Part shown: one piece after another, positions 26,301 to 36,277 of the stretch
Layout of the letters: each line of letters begins with the position of its first letter
Numbering within the stretch: position 1 is the stretch's first letter
Translations under genes and position numbers: made by a program
Notes under the pieces: generated by a model
What the model was told of the DNA's origin: nothing
Seen by the model: the letters and a program-made list of their open reading frames with translations, nothing else
Databases searched by the model: none
Source of the DNA: Numida meleagris
Lineage: Eukaryota > Chordata > Aves > Galliformes > Numididae
Reading direction: 5' to 3'
DNA length: 64,000 nucleotides
Assembly: GCF_002078875.1 (NCBI RefSeq)
Contig: NC_034409.1
Span: 60,155,244-60,219,243, forward strand

Positions 26301-26868
26301 ATAAATACTGTCTAGGAAGATGGGGAAGAAGCTGCTGTTTATGTGAGAAGGCAGTGGGACTGCATGGGGCCCTGCCTAGGGCCAGACTCTGAGCTAGGTA
26401 AGAGTTTGTAATGAGCAGACCAACATGGGTAATAGTGTGCATATCTGCTATAGCCTATGTCATCAAGATACAGTTCTAGACAAAGTTTTCAGGCACCTAG
26501 AAGTCTTGTGTTTGCAGGCCCTAGTCTCAGTGTATGATTTCAGCTACCCCAGTGTTCCTGGTAGGGCACAAGCAGTCCAGACAACTTCAGTAGTGCCTTA
26601 ATGAGTTCAGCTCCTCAGTCTTCTCTGAGAAGATCCTTACTAGCAAAGCAGAACTGATTAGGGATCTGTAGGTTATGGTAGCCCCGACAGTTATCATGAG
26701 ATAGAGTTCAGGATCATGAAAGGAGGAAACAAGGAAAAAAGGAGAGTTATAGTCTTGAACTTCAACTGGTCAGGCTTTAGCCTGCTCAAGTGTCTACTTG
26801 GATGAATCCCATGTGATACTCTCCTGAAGGAATACATGAAAGCCAGATGACTTTTTTTTTTTTTTCCC
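23371..26868. other. Gene-free flank
   Basis: No gene. ACTATATAAGAGCTGGG (about 24,873) followed by a G-run (about 24,933) looks promoter- or LTR-like but without definable ends. 25.0-26.8 kb shows no family I recognise. Confidence 0.55.
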
Positions 26869-26908
26869 NNNNNNNNNNNNNNNNNNNNNNNNNNNNNNNN
26901 NNNNNNNN
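26869..26908. other. Assembly gap (40 N)
   Basis: Forty undetermined bases directly after a 15-T run, probably a sequencing or assembly failure at a homopolymer. The true length is unknown. Confidence 0.98.
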
Positions 26909-27073
26909 CCCCAACAGCACAAAGTGTCCTCAGTACCTTCTTCACCTTGCTAAGACCTGTACTCAGGAATCCCAGGTCCCTGAGACCAAAGAGAATGGCT
27001 GCAGCAAGGAAGACTTATTGTTATGGAGCAGGGTTAGGGAATAGCTAAACTGGATGCAAGTCCATGTGACCTG

Positions 27074-27140
27074 ATCATACAATCATTAAGGTTGGAAAGA
27101 CCCTAAGATCATCTCATCCAACCTGATGTTGGGCTGATGG
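27074..27140 (-). repeat. CR1 3' tail (reverse), diverged
   Basis: GGTTGGAAAGACCCTAAGATC and ATCTCATCCAACCTGATG, reverse CR1 end, abutting an oppositely oriented CR1 fragment. Confidence 0.65.
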
Positions 27141-27144
27141 GATG

Positions 27145-27960
27145 TAGCCATGAAAGAATTGACTGATGCTGTTGTGAGGCCATTCCTGATTACCTTTAAA
27201 AGTCTCTGATGGTTGGTTAAAAGTTCCTGCAAACTGGAAAAAAGCATATGTCATCCATGTTTTCAAGAAGATCAAAAAGTATGATCCAAGGAAACTACAG
27301 GCTGGTCAGCCTCTATCCACCCCTTGGAAGATGACAGTGGAATTCCTCTGGAAACCAAGGTCAAACACATGAAAGACCAGGTGATTAGAAGTAGTTGGCA
27401 TGCATTTATGAAGGGAAAGTTGTGCTTTGCTAACTTGTCCCACTTTCTGTTGTGAGATAACTGACTTGGTAGATAAGGATAGACCCTTGAGGGTGTCTAT
27501 TTTTAATAATGTTTTTTTTTTTTAAACAATCTTCCATAACATCAATAGATGATGAACTGGGGGCCGGATACTTGAGTGAAATATACTAGAAACAGTAAAC
27601 TGCCAGGTTCAAAGAGTGGTAATCAGCAGCACAAATACAAGCTGCAGGCCAACTATGCTATGGTTAATAGCAGAGTCATATAGTCAAACATCTCTGATTT
27701 AAAAAAAAATAATAATAATAATAAAATAAAACAACCTTGGCAATGGAGCAATGTGCATGCTCACAAGCTTACAGATGATCCAAAACAGAAAACAGTGGTC
27801 GATATACCAAACAATGTCTCTGAATAGAAAAAACTGACAGGCTAGAAGAACACGCTTAGAGAAGCCTCATTAAATTTAGCGAAGAGAATTGCTTCCTAGT
27901 GTATCTGAGGAGGAAAAAACCCCATGTACCGTTGCAAGCTGGGACCTGACTTAAAAGCAG
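27145..27960 (+). repeat. Old, degenerate CR1 fragment (RT region)
   Basis: The + strand translation in shifting frames follows the CR1 RT (WKKAYV, then FKKIKKYDP-like, later KLGAGHL- and GSKSG-like words). Interrupted by T-runs and A/AAT-rich simple sequence (27,509-27,523 and 27,701-27,732). Heavily decayed, so older than the copy at 31.6 kb. Confidence 0.6.
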
Positions 27961-28310
27961 GTTAGTAGTTCTTGAGCACTTCCTGAATAATTTTACAGTC
28001 TGAGAAACTACTGATAAAACACCATATTTAATCTGATGTGACTGAAATGCTTTCTGCAGCTGCTTGTGGTTGAATCTGCTTAAGAACAGTGTATTTAACT
28101 GCTCTCTGAGGTACCCTGGTGATGTTTTGTTTGACATACAGTGCTAGTGTACGGAGTTTGAAATCTGATCCTGCAAATTAACTTCAAACTTACTTGGAAC
28201 TTGCACAGAAAATTGCAACATAAATACTTGTGATGTTCTGAATGAAGTGGGAATAGAAGTGTGTGTGGGCATGTGGAAACATGAGTTTGTCATTCATACG
28301 GACTCCAGTC

Positions 28311-29145
28311 TGAATGAAACTCCTAAAGACCAATGTGGTATAAAGAAGGTGGCATTCTTTATTACAGCACTGGCTGCACAGGGATTGTTCCACCTAAAGT
28401 GCATACCTTGTGCAAAAGATCTTCAGCTTAAATACATTACTTGTGTTACACATTGATACAAGCTGTAGCAGCATTGTTAAGCTTGCCAGTGCTCGTTGAT
28501 GGATGCCCCTGCCCTGCAATTTGTTTAGATAAGATGAAGAGCTGTGTCTCTGAACCAGGGAGATAAGGAAGTTCTGCTGATTTTTTTGTACCAAGGAAAT
28601 AGGAGATCCTGCTTGGAATCAGTCACTGCATATGAAACATACCTCTGGGAAACTTCTGCACATGTAACACAAGTAATGTATATAAACTGGATATCTTTTG
28701 TGTAAGCTATGCATGATAGGAGGATAACTTCCATGCATCCAGTGCTGATTAAAGAATGTTTGCTTTCTAACACTCCAACTTGAGTATAAGAGTTTCCTGA
28801 TCAATCAAAGGTTTTTCCAGGCAGTACATACGTATTCAATACTTTCCTCCAAAATCATTAACACTGGGTTCTGCCTCCTTTCATATTCTCAGTCTTTTCT
28901 GTGGCAGTGGTCTTCCTCACTGTGTCTGCTGGTTGAACCTGGCTTTCATGCATGCTCAGTTAGCTCCTTGCCATGATGGTACAATACTTGCTTACACAAA
29001 GCTAGCTGATTCAAAGCAGAACTTCCCTTATCTGCTCAGTACAAGGAGTTCAGCATATCATCATTATCTACTTGGTACAAAAACACAGACTCTTCCCATT
29101 GTCTAAACAAACTACAGGGCCATCCATCAACAGGACTTAACAAAC
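28311..29145. repeat. Inverted-repeat complex
   Basis: Two pairs of inverted arms. Arms at 28,311-28,450 and 28,671-28,801 align in inverse orientation at roughly 70% by eye and share TACATTACTTGTGTTACA exactly. Arms at 28,485-28,558 (inverted) and 29,072-29,145 share TCTAAACAAA and CATCCATCAAC. The order U, V', U', V fits one copy of an unknown repeat inserted backwards into another. Family not recognised. Confidence 0.6.
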
Positions 29146-30224
29146 TTAAAAATATCATTACAACTTCTGCCAGTGCAAGGTAAAAGTGAGGACTCCTCTG
29201 CCTTTTATGAAAGACTGTGTGAAACAGCATGGAAGTGGACAGATTTCCACCCTGAGGATGAGGCTATGTAAAGGTGCACTCCTTACCCCCCACCCAGCCT
29301 GGTCATTATGCCCAAGGCTTAGTGCACAAAATGAAGTGCAAAAGACCTTGTCCTTGGGACTGGTAACAATTAAAGTTTCACCAGAGACGGCAAACAGCCT
29401 CCATATCGTCTCAAATGGGGCGCTCAGAGACCTGATAACAGACACCAAGTTCAGTAGATACAATTCTAAGTTGTATGACTGTGAGTCAGTCATCTCATGC
29501 TGTAAATAGCAAGCAGTCTATGAACCCTTTGGAGAGTTCTTGCAACCAGCTGGCTGTGCACCACTCTTCACTTCAGTAGGGGTACCTCTCAAACTTACTT
29601 AACACCTGTGCAGAGATTCACCCAAGATGTGCTGATGCCTTGCCAAGGAATCCTCGGTAAGTGATTCACTGTTTTTGGGCTATACAAGCTCTCTTAAGAT
29701 TTGATCTTAGATTCATTATATACCCCCCCCACCCTCTGTGTAGCAAACAGTCAAGGATATCTATCCATTTTGAATCTTGTGAAGTCACTGTCATCATTCA
29801 AGTTACCGTGTCTCTATTTATATCAATAAGTATCTTTTTACCTTCCTGTTATGAGTAAAGCTCCCAGTGCTTTAGTCTCCACCCACAACAGGCTAATAGA
29901 AAGTCTTTTACTACTTTGTGCAAGGATCAGTCAGCTACCGACATGAAGAATAGATGACATGTCTGAAACGTCAATATCTCTGTTAATATAAACTGCATAT
30001 AGTGACTGTTACCTCTGATGGGAAAGGATTTATTGAATAAATTGGGAGCATGGATAACTCTTGATCAGAATAAAGTTTGAGTTCATATGCTGTAAAATAG
30101 TGCCTGGGAGGAACAAGTATGTATGTTACAGGAATAATCAGAACTGAAAGATGCTGGAAATAAGGGAAAACAAACTGAAGCCCTCTCTGAAATCATGAAT
30201 GCGGTGCCTTTTGTCTGAGCAACT
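29146..30224. other. Region upstream of ERV pol remnant
   Basis: Would hold gag and a 5' LTR if the provirus were complete, but I recognise neither. Short opposing ORFs only. C-run at about 29,723-29,730. Confidence 0.5.
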
Positions 30225-31558
30225 GAGAAGCCTGGAAGAGCCAAATCAGCAGAACCAGTAAGAGCAGAATTGAAACCAGGATCAAAGCCAGTAAGACAAA
30301 AACAATATACCGTGAAACTGGAGGCCTGTGTTGGACTGGAGCCTGTAATTAACAACTTTTTAAAATATGGACTGTTGTAAGAATGCAATCTGAATATAAT
30401 ACCCCAATTTTGCCTATTATAAAGCCACACTAACAGTCACTATTTGACTGATGTACACCCAGTCGTACAAAATCCTACACAGTGATAGCTGATTTGAAGT
30501 TTACGTTACAGTATTGGACTTAAAGGATGTCTTCTTTTGCATTCCATTGGAAGAACAAAGTCTACAGCTGTTTACTTTGAATGGGAGAGCCCTACAACAG
30601 GACTGAAAATGCAGTTGTGCTGGACAGTGTTTCCTCAGGGATTCAAGAAGAGTCATAAAAACTTTAACAGCCAAAGCTGTTAAAGGACCAGGAGAGTAAT
30701 TGGAATGGACTCCCTGCTGAAAAGGATTTGATGAAGTAAAAATCATTGTCACATGTGCTCTTACCTTAGGTCTCCCAAATTTAACAAAACATTTTGAACT
30801 GTATTTACATGAGAGAGGATGTAAGGCTTTGGGGGTGCTTGCATAAACTTTTGTAGACTGGAGAAGACCAGTAGCTTACTTTTCAAAATGGGATAAGGTA
30901 AGCTGTTGATGTCCAGCATGTCTGAGAGCAGTGGCAGCTGCCATGTTGTTAAAGTAAGAGGTACAAGAATTGGCCATGGGAGAGAAAATTACTGCTTATG
31001 TAACACATGTTGTCACAGCAGTGCTAAAGCAGAAAGGATACCATTTGTCATCCCCGAGCTGGATGGTGTAGTATCAAGCAGTACTGCTCAAACAAGAGGG
31101 TATAGCAGTGAAAGCATCCAGAGCCCTGAATTCAGCATCATTATTACATGAAAAGGAGTTGGCACGTGATTGTTAACAAACTATTGAACAAGCGTACTCT
31201 AGTTGTTCAGATTTGAAGGATACTCCTTTACAGCATCCTGACTGGCAGCTGTTTACTGATGGAAACATCTTTGTTGTGAAAGGAGGATGTAAGGTTGAGT
31301 ATGCCACTGTCGCTCTAGAAGAAGAAATAGAGGCAAAACCACTGTCAGTGAACATATCCACTCAATGAATTGCTTTAACTGGAGCTCTGCAATTATCATA
31401 AGGAAAGTGGGCTAATGTCTATACTGACTCAAAATGTGCTTCTGGGGTAATACATGCTCATGGTATAATTTGGGAATCTTCACAAGGGAATTCTTTAAAA
31501 TACATTAAAACTATTGTGAAATTATTTGAGGTAGTTAACAAACCTAAATTAAGAACAC
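30225..31558 (+). mobile_element. Decayed endogenous retrovirus pol remnant (RT to RNase H region)
   Basis: Scattered + strand reading segments resemble retroviral reverse transcriptase, connection and RNase H regions (an RNase H-like FTDG near 31,255 and YTDSKC near 31,422), with many stops and frame changes. Resembles gammaretrovirus-like avian ERVs. It is cut at 31.56 kb by the CR1 and resumes after it. No intact frame; inactive. No 5' LTR or gag recognised upstream. Confidence 0.7.
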
Positions 31559-31560
31559 CG

Positions 31561-33846
31561 ATACAACCTTGTCCTTACCAACAAGGAGGGGCTGGTGAGT
31601 AATGAGAAGTTCAGGGGTCGTCTTGGCTACAGTGACCATGGAAAGGTGGAGTTCAAGACCCTTAGGGTGTCAAAGAGGGTGTGCAGCAAGCTTGCTACTC
31701 TGGTCAGCAGGAGAGCAGACTTTGAACTCTTCGGGGAACTGTTTGGCAGGTTTACAAGCCCTGGCGGGAAGAAGGGCCCAAGAAAGCTGGTCAGTATGCA
31801 AGGACCATCTCCTCCAAGCCCAGAAGCAGTGTGTCCCAAGAAAAAGGAAGACAGGCAAGAATGCCAGAAGGCCTCAGTGGATCAACAACACACTCCTGAA
31901 CTTACTGAAGTGCAAAAAGAAACTTTACAGGGAGTGGAAGCAAGAATGGGTTATCTGAGGACCACAAAGAAGTTGTCTGAGCAGCTGGGGATCGGGTTAG
32001 GAAAGCTAAAACTCCAACAGAATTAAATCTAGCTAGGGACATAAAGGGGATCAAGAAGAAATTCTTCAGGTATATCAGTGACAAAAGGAAGGTCAGGGAA
32101 GATGTGGGCCCTCCCTGGTAGGAAACTGGAGACGTGGTCACGAGAGAGATGGAGAAAGCTGAGGTGCTCAGTAACTTCTTTGCCTTAGTCTTCACCAGCA
32201 AAGGCTCTAGCTCCACCCAAGCTGCTGAAAGCAAAGGTAAGAACTGGGAGTAGGAAGATCTGCCTGCTGTAAGTGAAGATCAGGCTCAAGATCACCTAAG
32301 GAACTGGAAGGTGCACAACTCCATGAGACACGATAAGATCCATCCCCAGGTTCTGAGGGAACTGATGGATAAGTTGCCAAGCCACTATCTATCATATGTG
32401 AAAGGTCATGGTAGTCTGGTGAAGTTCCCACTGTCTGAAAAATGTAACCCCCATTTTCAAGAAGGGAAAAAAAGAAGATCCAGGGAACTACAGGGCAGTC
32501 AGTCTCACCTCAGTGCCTGGCAAGATCATGGAGCAGATAGGGCCTTCAGGAGGATCTACTAAGGCACATGGAAATTAAAGAGGAGGTGATTGGTGGTATC
32601 TGACACAGCTTCATCAAGGGGAAGTCATGCCTGACAAACTTGGTGGCCTTTCATTATAGAGTTACAGTATCAGTGGATAAAGGAAGAGCAGCTGGTGTCA
32701 TCTACCTGGACTTGTGCAAAGCATTTGACACTGCCCTGCATTACATCTTGGTCGCCAAATTGGAGAAAAATGGATTTGATGGATGAACCGCTCACTGGAT
32801 AAGGAATTGGCTAAGGAATTGGTTGCACTCAGAGTTGTGGTCAACAGCTCAATGTCCAAGTAGAGACCGCTAACGACTGGTGTTCCTCAGGGATCAGTGC
32901 TGGGACCAGTGTTATTTGACATCTTTGTAGCCAACACGGACAGTGAGATCGAGTGCACCACTCAGCAAGTTTGCAGACGACACCAAGCTGAGTGATGCAG
33001 TCAACACACTAGCTGGAAGGGATGCTGCTGAGAGGGACCTGGACAGTCTTGAGAGGTGGGCCCATGCCAACCTCATGAAGTTCAACAAGGCCAAGTGTAA
33101 GGTCCTGCACCTGGGTCGGGGCAATCCCAAGCACAGATACAGGTTGGGAAGAGACTGGCTTGAGAGCAGCCCTGGATTTGGGAGTGTCAGTTGATAAAAG
33201 ATTCAACACGAGCCAGCAATGTGTGCCTGCAGCCCGGAAGGTCAACCATATCCTGGGTTGCATCAAGAGAATTGTGGCCAGTGGGTTGAGGAAGGTGATT
33301 CTGCCTCTCTACTTTGCTCTTGCGAGAGCCCACCTGGAGTACTGCATCCAGTTCTGGAGCCCCCAACACAAGAAGGACATGGAGTTGTTGGAGGAGGTCC
33401 AGAAGAGGGCCATGAAAATGATCAGAGGGTTGGAGCACCTCCTGTGTGAGGACAGTCTGAGAGAGCTGGGGCTCTTCAGCCTGGAGAAGAGAAGGCTCCA
33501 GGGGGACCTTATAGTGACCTTCTGGTACCTGAAGTGGGCCTACAGGAAAGCTGGGGAGGGACTTTCTATGAGGACGTGTAGCGACAGGGTGAGGGGAAAA
33601 GGCTTTAAACTGGAAGAGGGCAGATTGAGACTCGATACTAGGAATAAATTCTTTACTGTGATGCTGGTGAGACACTGGAACAGGTTGCCCAGCAAGGCTG
33701 TGAATGCCCTCTCCCTGGAAGCATTCAAGGCCAGGCTGGGTGAAGTTTTTAGCAATGTGGTCTAGAGGGAGATGTCCCTGCCTATAGCAAGGGGGTTGGA
33801 ACTGGATGATCTTAGAGGTTCCTTCCAACCCAGACCATTCTATAAT
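31561..33846 (+). mobile_element. CR1 LINE, 5'-truncated, about 2.3 kb, inserted in the ERV
   Basis: Covers the C-terminal part of the ORF2 endonuclease (NLVLTNKEGLVSN, then FRGRLGYSDHGKVEF), the reverse transcriptase ([19 protein letters not shown] around 32,970-33,030) and the 3' domain as a 201-codon open frame ending at 33765 (e.g. ARAHLEYCIQFWSPQHKKD). Then the typical 3' UTR ends GACCATTCTATAATG. Frames are broken by stops and shifts at several points, so it is dead. Full-length CR1 is about 4.5 kb. Confidence 0.92.
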
Positions 33847-34330
33847 GAACTCCAAAGCACATCAAGCTGGACAAACTGATAGAATCAGAGGAATCAGAAA
33901 AGCAGTGGATAGAGGTTTTGCCTCTGGTGTAAATTGAATAACCCCTAGGGTTAGAGAAGAAATTAGTCTGTTTGAAATTTTATATGGGAGACATTACACT
34001 GTAAACTTAACAGGGATGGAAACTCAAATGCATCTTAAGGCAATCAGTTTTTGAGTTATTAGCTCTTGTCTTTGGCAGGTGTTCTTGCTTCTCTCCATAG
34101 GTACATCCAACTGAGATCTCCTGTGCCTTTGGATTCATCTGAACATCCATTTAAACCCGGAGATCAAATATATCTACAGACCTGGAAAGAGGAGCCACTG
34201 TCAGAAAAGTGGAAGGGACCTTATGTTTTACTGCTAACACAGCACAGCTGTGAAACATCAGGGAATTCATTCCTGGATCAGTAACCACAGAGCCAATAGT
34301 TGTAACGAGTAAACCTTATAAGGCAATCTC
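33847..34330 (+). mobile_element. Endogenous retrovirus pol remnant, integrase C-terminal part
   Basis: Continues the remnant broken at 31.56 kb. Shows an integrase C-terminal-like block (FKPGDQIYL, then KWKGPYVLLLT) with frameshifts and stops before and after. No recognisable env follows. Non-functional. Confidence 0.65.
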
Positions 34331-34800
34331 AATTGCGCTGCTTCAGCTGCAGGTGAGACATCTGGGATGTAGATACAGATCTATCACTGTGGGAATCGAG
34401 TGTTGTTTCTGCATTAGAACAAGATAATAATTTTCTTGATTTCATGGCCTCTGCTGCCATTTGGGTCCTTTATTAAAAACTAGCTAGCAACAATTTCTGT
34501 ATAGCTAGCACGAAAATGTATGTTATACTTTGTCATACACATTGTAAGAATACCCTGCACGAGACTGATCGAATCAGAGAACAAGTCATGACATGCCCAA
34601 GGAAGTGCCTAAAGAGGCCTCAGGAAGGCCTGGCATCCCCACCTCGGTGCTCTTGGTGTAACAAGGAAAGTGTCCTTTGGACAGAATGGAAGAAGCTTTG
34701 GAGAAAATCACCGTATCAACGTCATAAGAAGAGTACCGAGACATCTTGGAAACAGCAGGATGGCCACTGACTGGCACAAGATAGCACATGAATTAACAAG
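34331..34800 (+). other. Sequence between ERV remnant and LTR-like element
   Basis: An 84-codon open frame at 34,516-34,770 has several Cys and Lys residues but matches nothing I recognise. It may be remnant retroviral sequence, given its position between integrase and an LTR-like segment. No function assigned. Confidence 0.3.
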
Positions 34801-35033
34801 TGTCAGAATGTAATTAACAAATGTAAACCTTCGGTAAGATTGTGAACCTGGATACCCAGCCAATGGGGAAACAGGGCAGTGGGTAGGCAAGGGGGAGAAA
34901 CAAGGTACAAAAGCTGTCATACTGTGTCCATAGGTGCGCTCCTGTTTTACAAGACGCCCGCCATTGCAATTGCGAATTAAATCTGCTTTTATCAGAGACA
35001 CCGTCCTGATAAATTATTTGGATATTTCCAACA
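34801..35033 (+). repeat. LTR-like element, possible 3' LTR of the ERV remnant
   Basis: Starts TGTCAGAA and ends TTCCAACA, imperfect inverted termini. Contains a CCAAT box (about 34,860), AATTAAA at about 34,976 and a downstream T-rich part. Position after pol suggests a 3' LTR, but the preceding bases are not a good polypurine tract and no 5' partner is visible, so it may be independent. Confidence 0.5.
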
Positions 35034-36049
35034 GAACTATAACCCTGAGTAAGCACCTTAATTAGGAAAAAAAAAAAAAAAAAGGAAATAATTGTGAGAA
35101 ATACCTCAAATGATTTTTCGGAGACCAGATCTCTTGCGAAAAAAATCATGGTTGCATTGGTGGGCGTTCTGCAAGCAGGAGTGCCTGCTGGAAGAAACAC
35201 GAGCACTTATATCTCCTAGTTCCAACGCTGAGTCCCTCCCCTGCTGCGAGGTTCACATTCTTTGCGTGCACATCCCCTTAGGTAGCTGACAAAGTCTATT
35301 CCTCTTTGTTTCTCCAAGTGGAATCCACAAAACAGTTGCCAAGCCATTATCTCCCGCCATAAGTCTGCCAGATATGTTTGTTTCTTCTTCCGCAGTTCTG
35401 GGTACAGCCTTACCTTCGGTAGTCCACCCTCCCCCCAGCTCCCCAGAGGAGGAGAGTACACAAATTAACACGCCAGCCAGAGTCTCCTCTTATCTCTCAA
35501 GAATGCGCGTACTCCATTCTTTAACCACAGAAAAAAAACTAATCTTTTATCGAGGGTCCTGAGGTATGTCCCATTCGGTACAACGTTCTGTTACTTATGC
35601 AAAAACAGTACCTCATCTCACACATAGTTCTGAGACATCAACTTGAATGAAATCTGGAAACAAACTAGAATATTGCTTGAGGTCCAGGGAGATGATTACC
35701 TCTCTTGGATTTGAGGAGACGTGGAAATGCCTGACTTTCTGGTTCCCTCACTTGAGTGCATGGGTTAAGAAAATGCTGATGGTGCCAGTACATCTTATCA
35801 GCCTTTGTACACACAGATGTATTTTTTTTTCAATGCATTTTCCAGTGTACTTATAAACTCCTAGGACCTTTCAAAATTAGAAGGAGAAATCGGGGAAGAT
35901 TAAAAACTTAGCTAATGCTTTATTAGGTCAAGGAATTCTTGACCTACCCGACCTTCCCCACACTTTACTTAGTCTTAAGAAGATACTCCACGCTAAATGT
36001 TAAAGTCAGGAAGAAAGGGAAGGCCACCCCTCTTTGTGCGAGACTGGGG
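35034..36049. other. Interval between LTR-like element and AMN1 promoter
   Basis: First 65 bp are shared with the ETFBKMT intron. Then a moderately CpG-containing stretch (35.1-35.55 kb) and AT-rich sequence up to the CpG island. No gene seen. Confidence 0.55.
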
Positions 36050-36113
36050 TTTCCACACTCTTTCAGGCGCGGCTGCGACTCGCTGAGGCGGAGCAGCCCG
36101 GGACAGCGGCGGG

Positions 36114-36132
36114 ACTACACCTCCCATCATGC
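36114..36132 (+). promoter_or_regulatory. ZNF143/THAP11-type site in AMN1 promoter
   Basis: ACTACACCTCCCATCATGC closely matches the known ZNF143 (Staf) long motif ACTACAnnTCCCAnnATGC, about 100 bp upstream of the AMN1 ATG, where such sites usually sit near CpG-island transcription starts. Confidence 0.75.
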
Positions 36133-36148
36133 CCGGCTGCAGGGAGCA

Positions 36149-36158
36149 GCCGCCATTT
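36149..36158 (-). promoter_or_regulatory. YY1-type site in AMN1 5' region
   Basis: GCCGCCATTT on the + strand reads AAATGGCGGC on the - strand, matching the YY1 core. It is 35 bp downstream of the ZNF143-type site, probably at or just after transcription start. Assigned on motif match only. Confidence 0.5.
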
Positions 36159-36215
36159 CGCCACCGTTCCCCCTAGCCGTTGAGCTCGGGCGGCTCCCTG
36201 TGCCCCGCCGTCGCC

Positions 36216-36277
36216 ATGAGCCGCCTCAGCGGCGGTTGGGACGGCGCCAGCGGGGAAGCTCAGCTCCTCCTGGATCT
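36216..36277 (+). CDS. AMN1: AMN1 coding exon 1
   Basis: Encodes the first 20 residues ([20 protein letters not shown]) and two bases of the next codon, then donor GTGAGT at 36278. The Gly/Ser-rich start differs from the mammalian N-terminus, but the LLDL that precedes the conserved body is retained. It lies inside the CpG-rich promoter region. Confidence 0.92.

Noticed and set aside
31595..32026. 143-codon ORF as a host gene
   Set aside because: Translation is CR1 endonuclease C-terminus and linker, not a host protein.
33187..33855. 222-codon ORF on the - strand
   Set aside because: Antisense of the CR1 3' domain and tail; no independent family resemblance.
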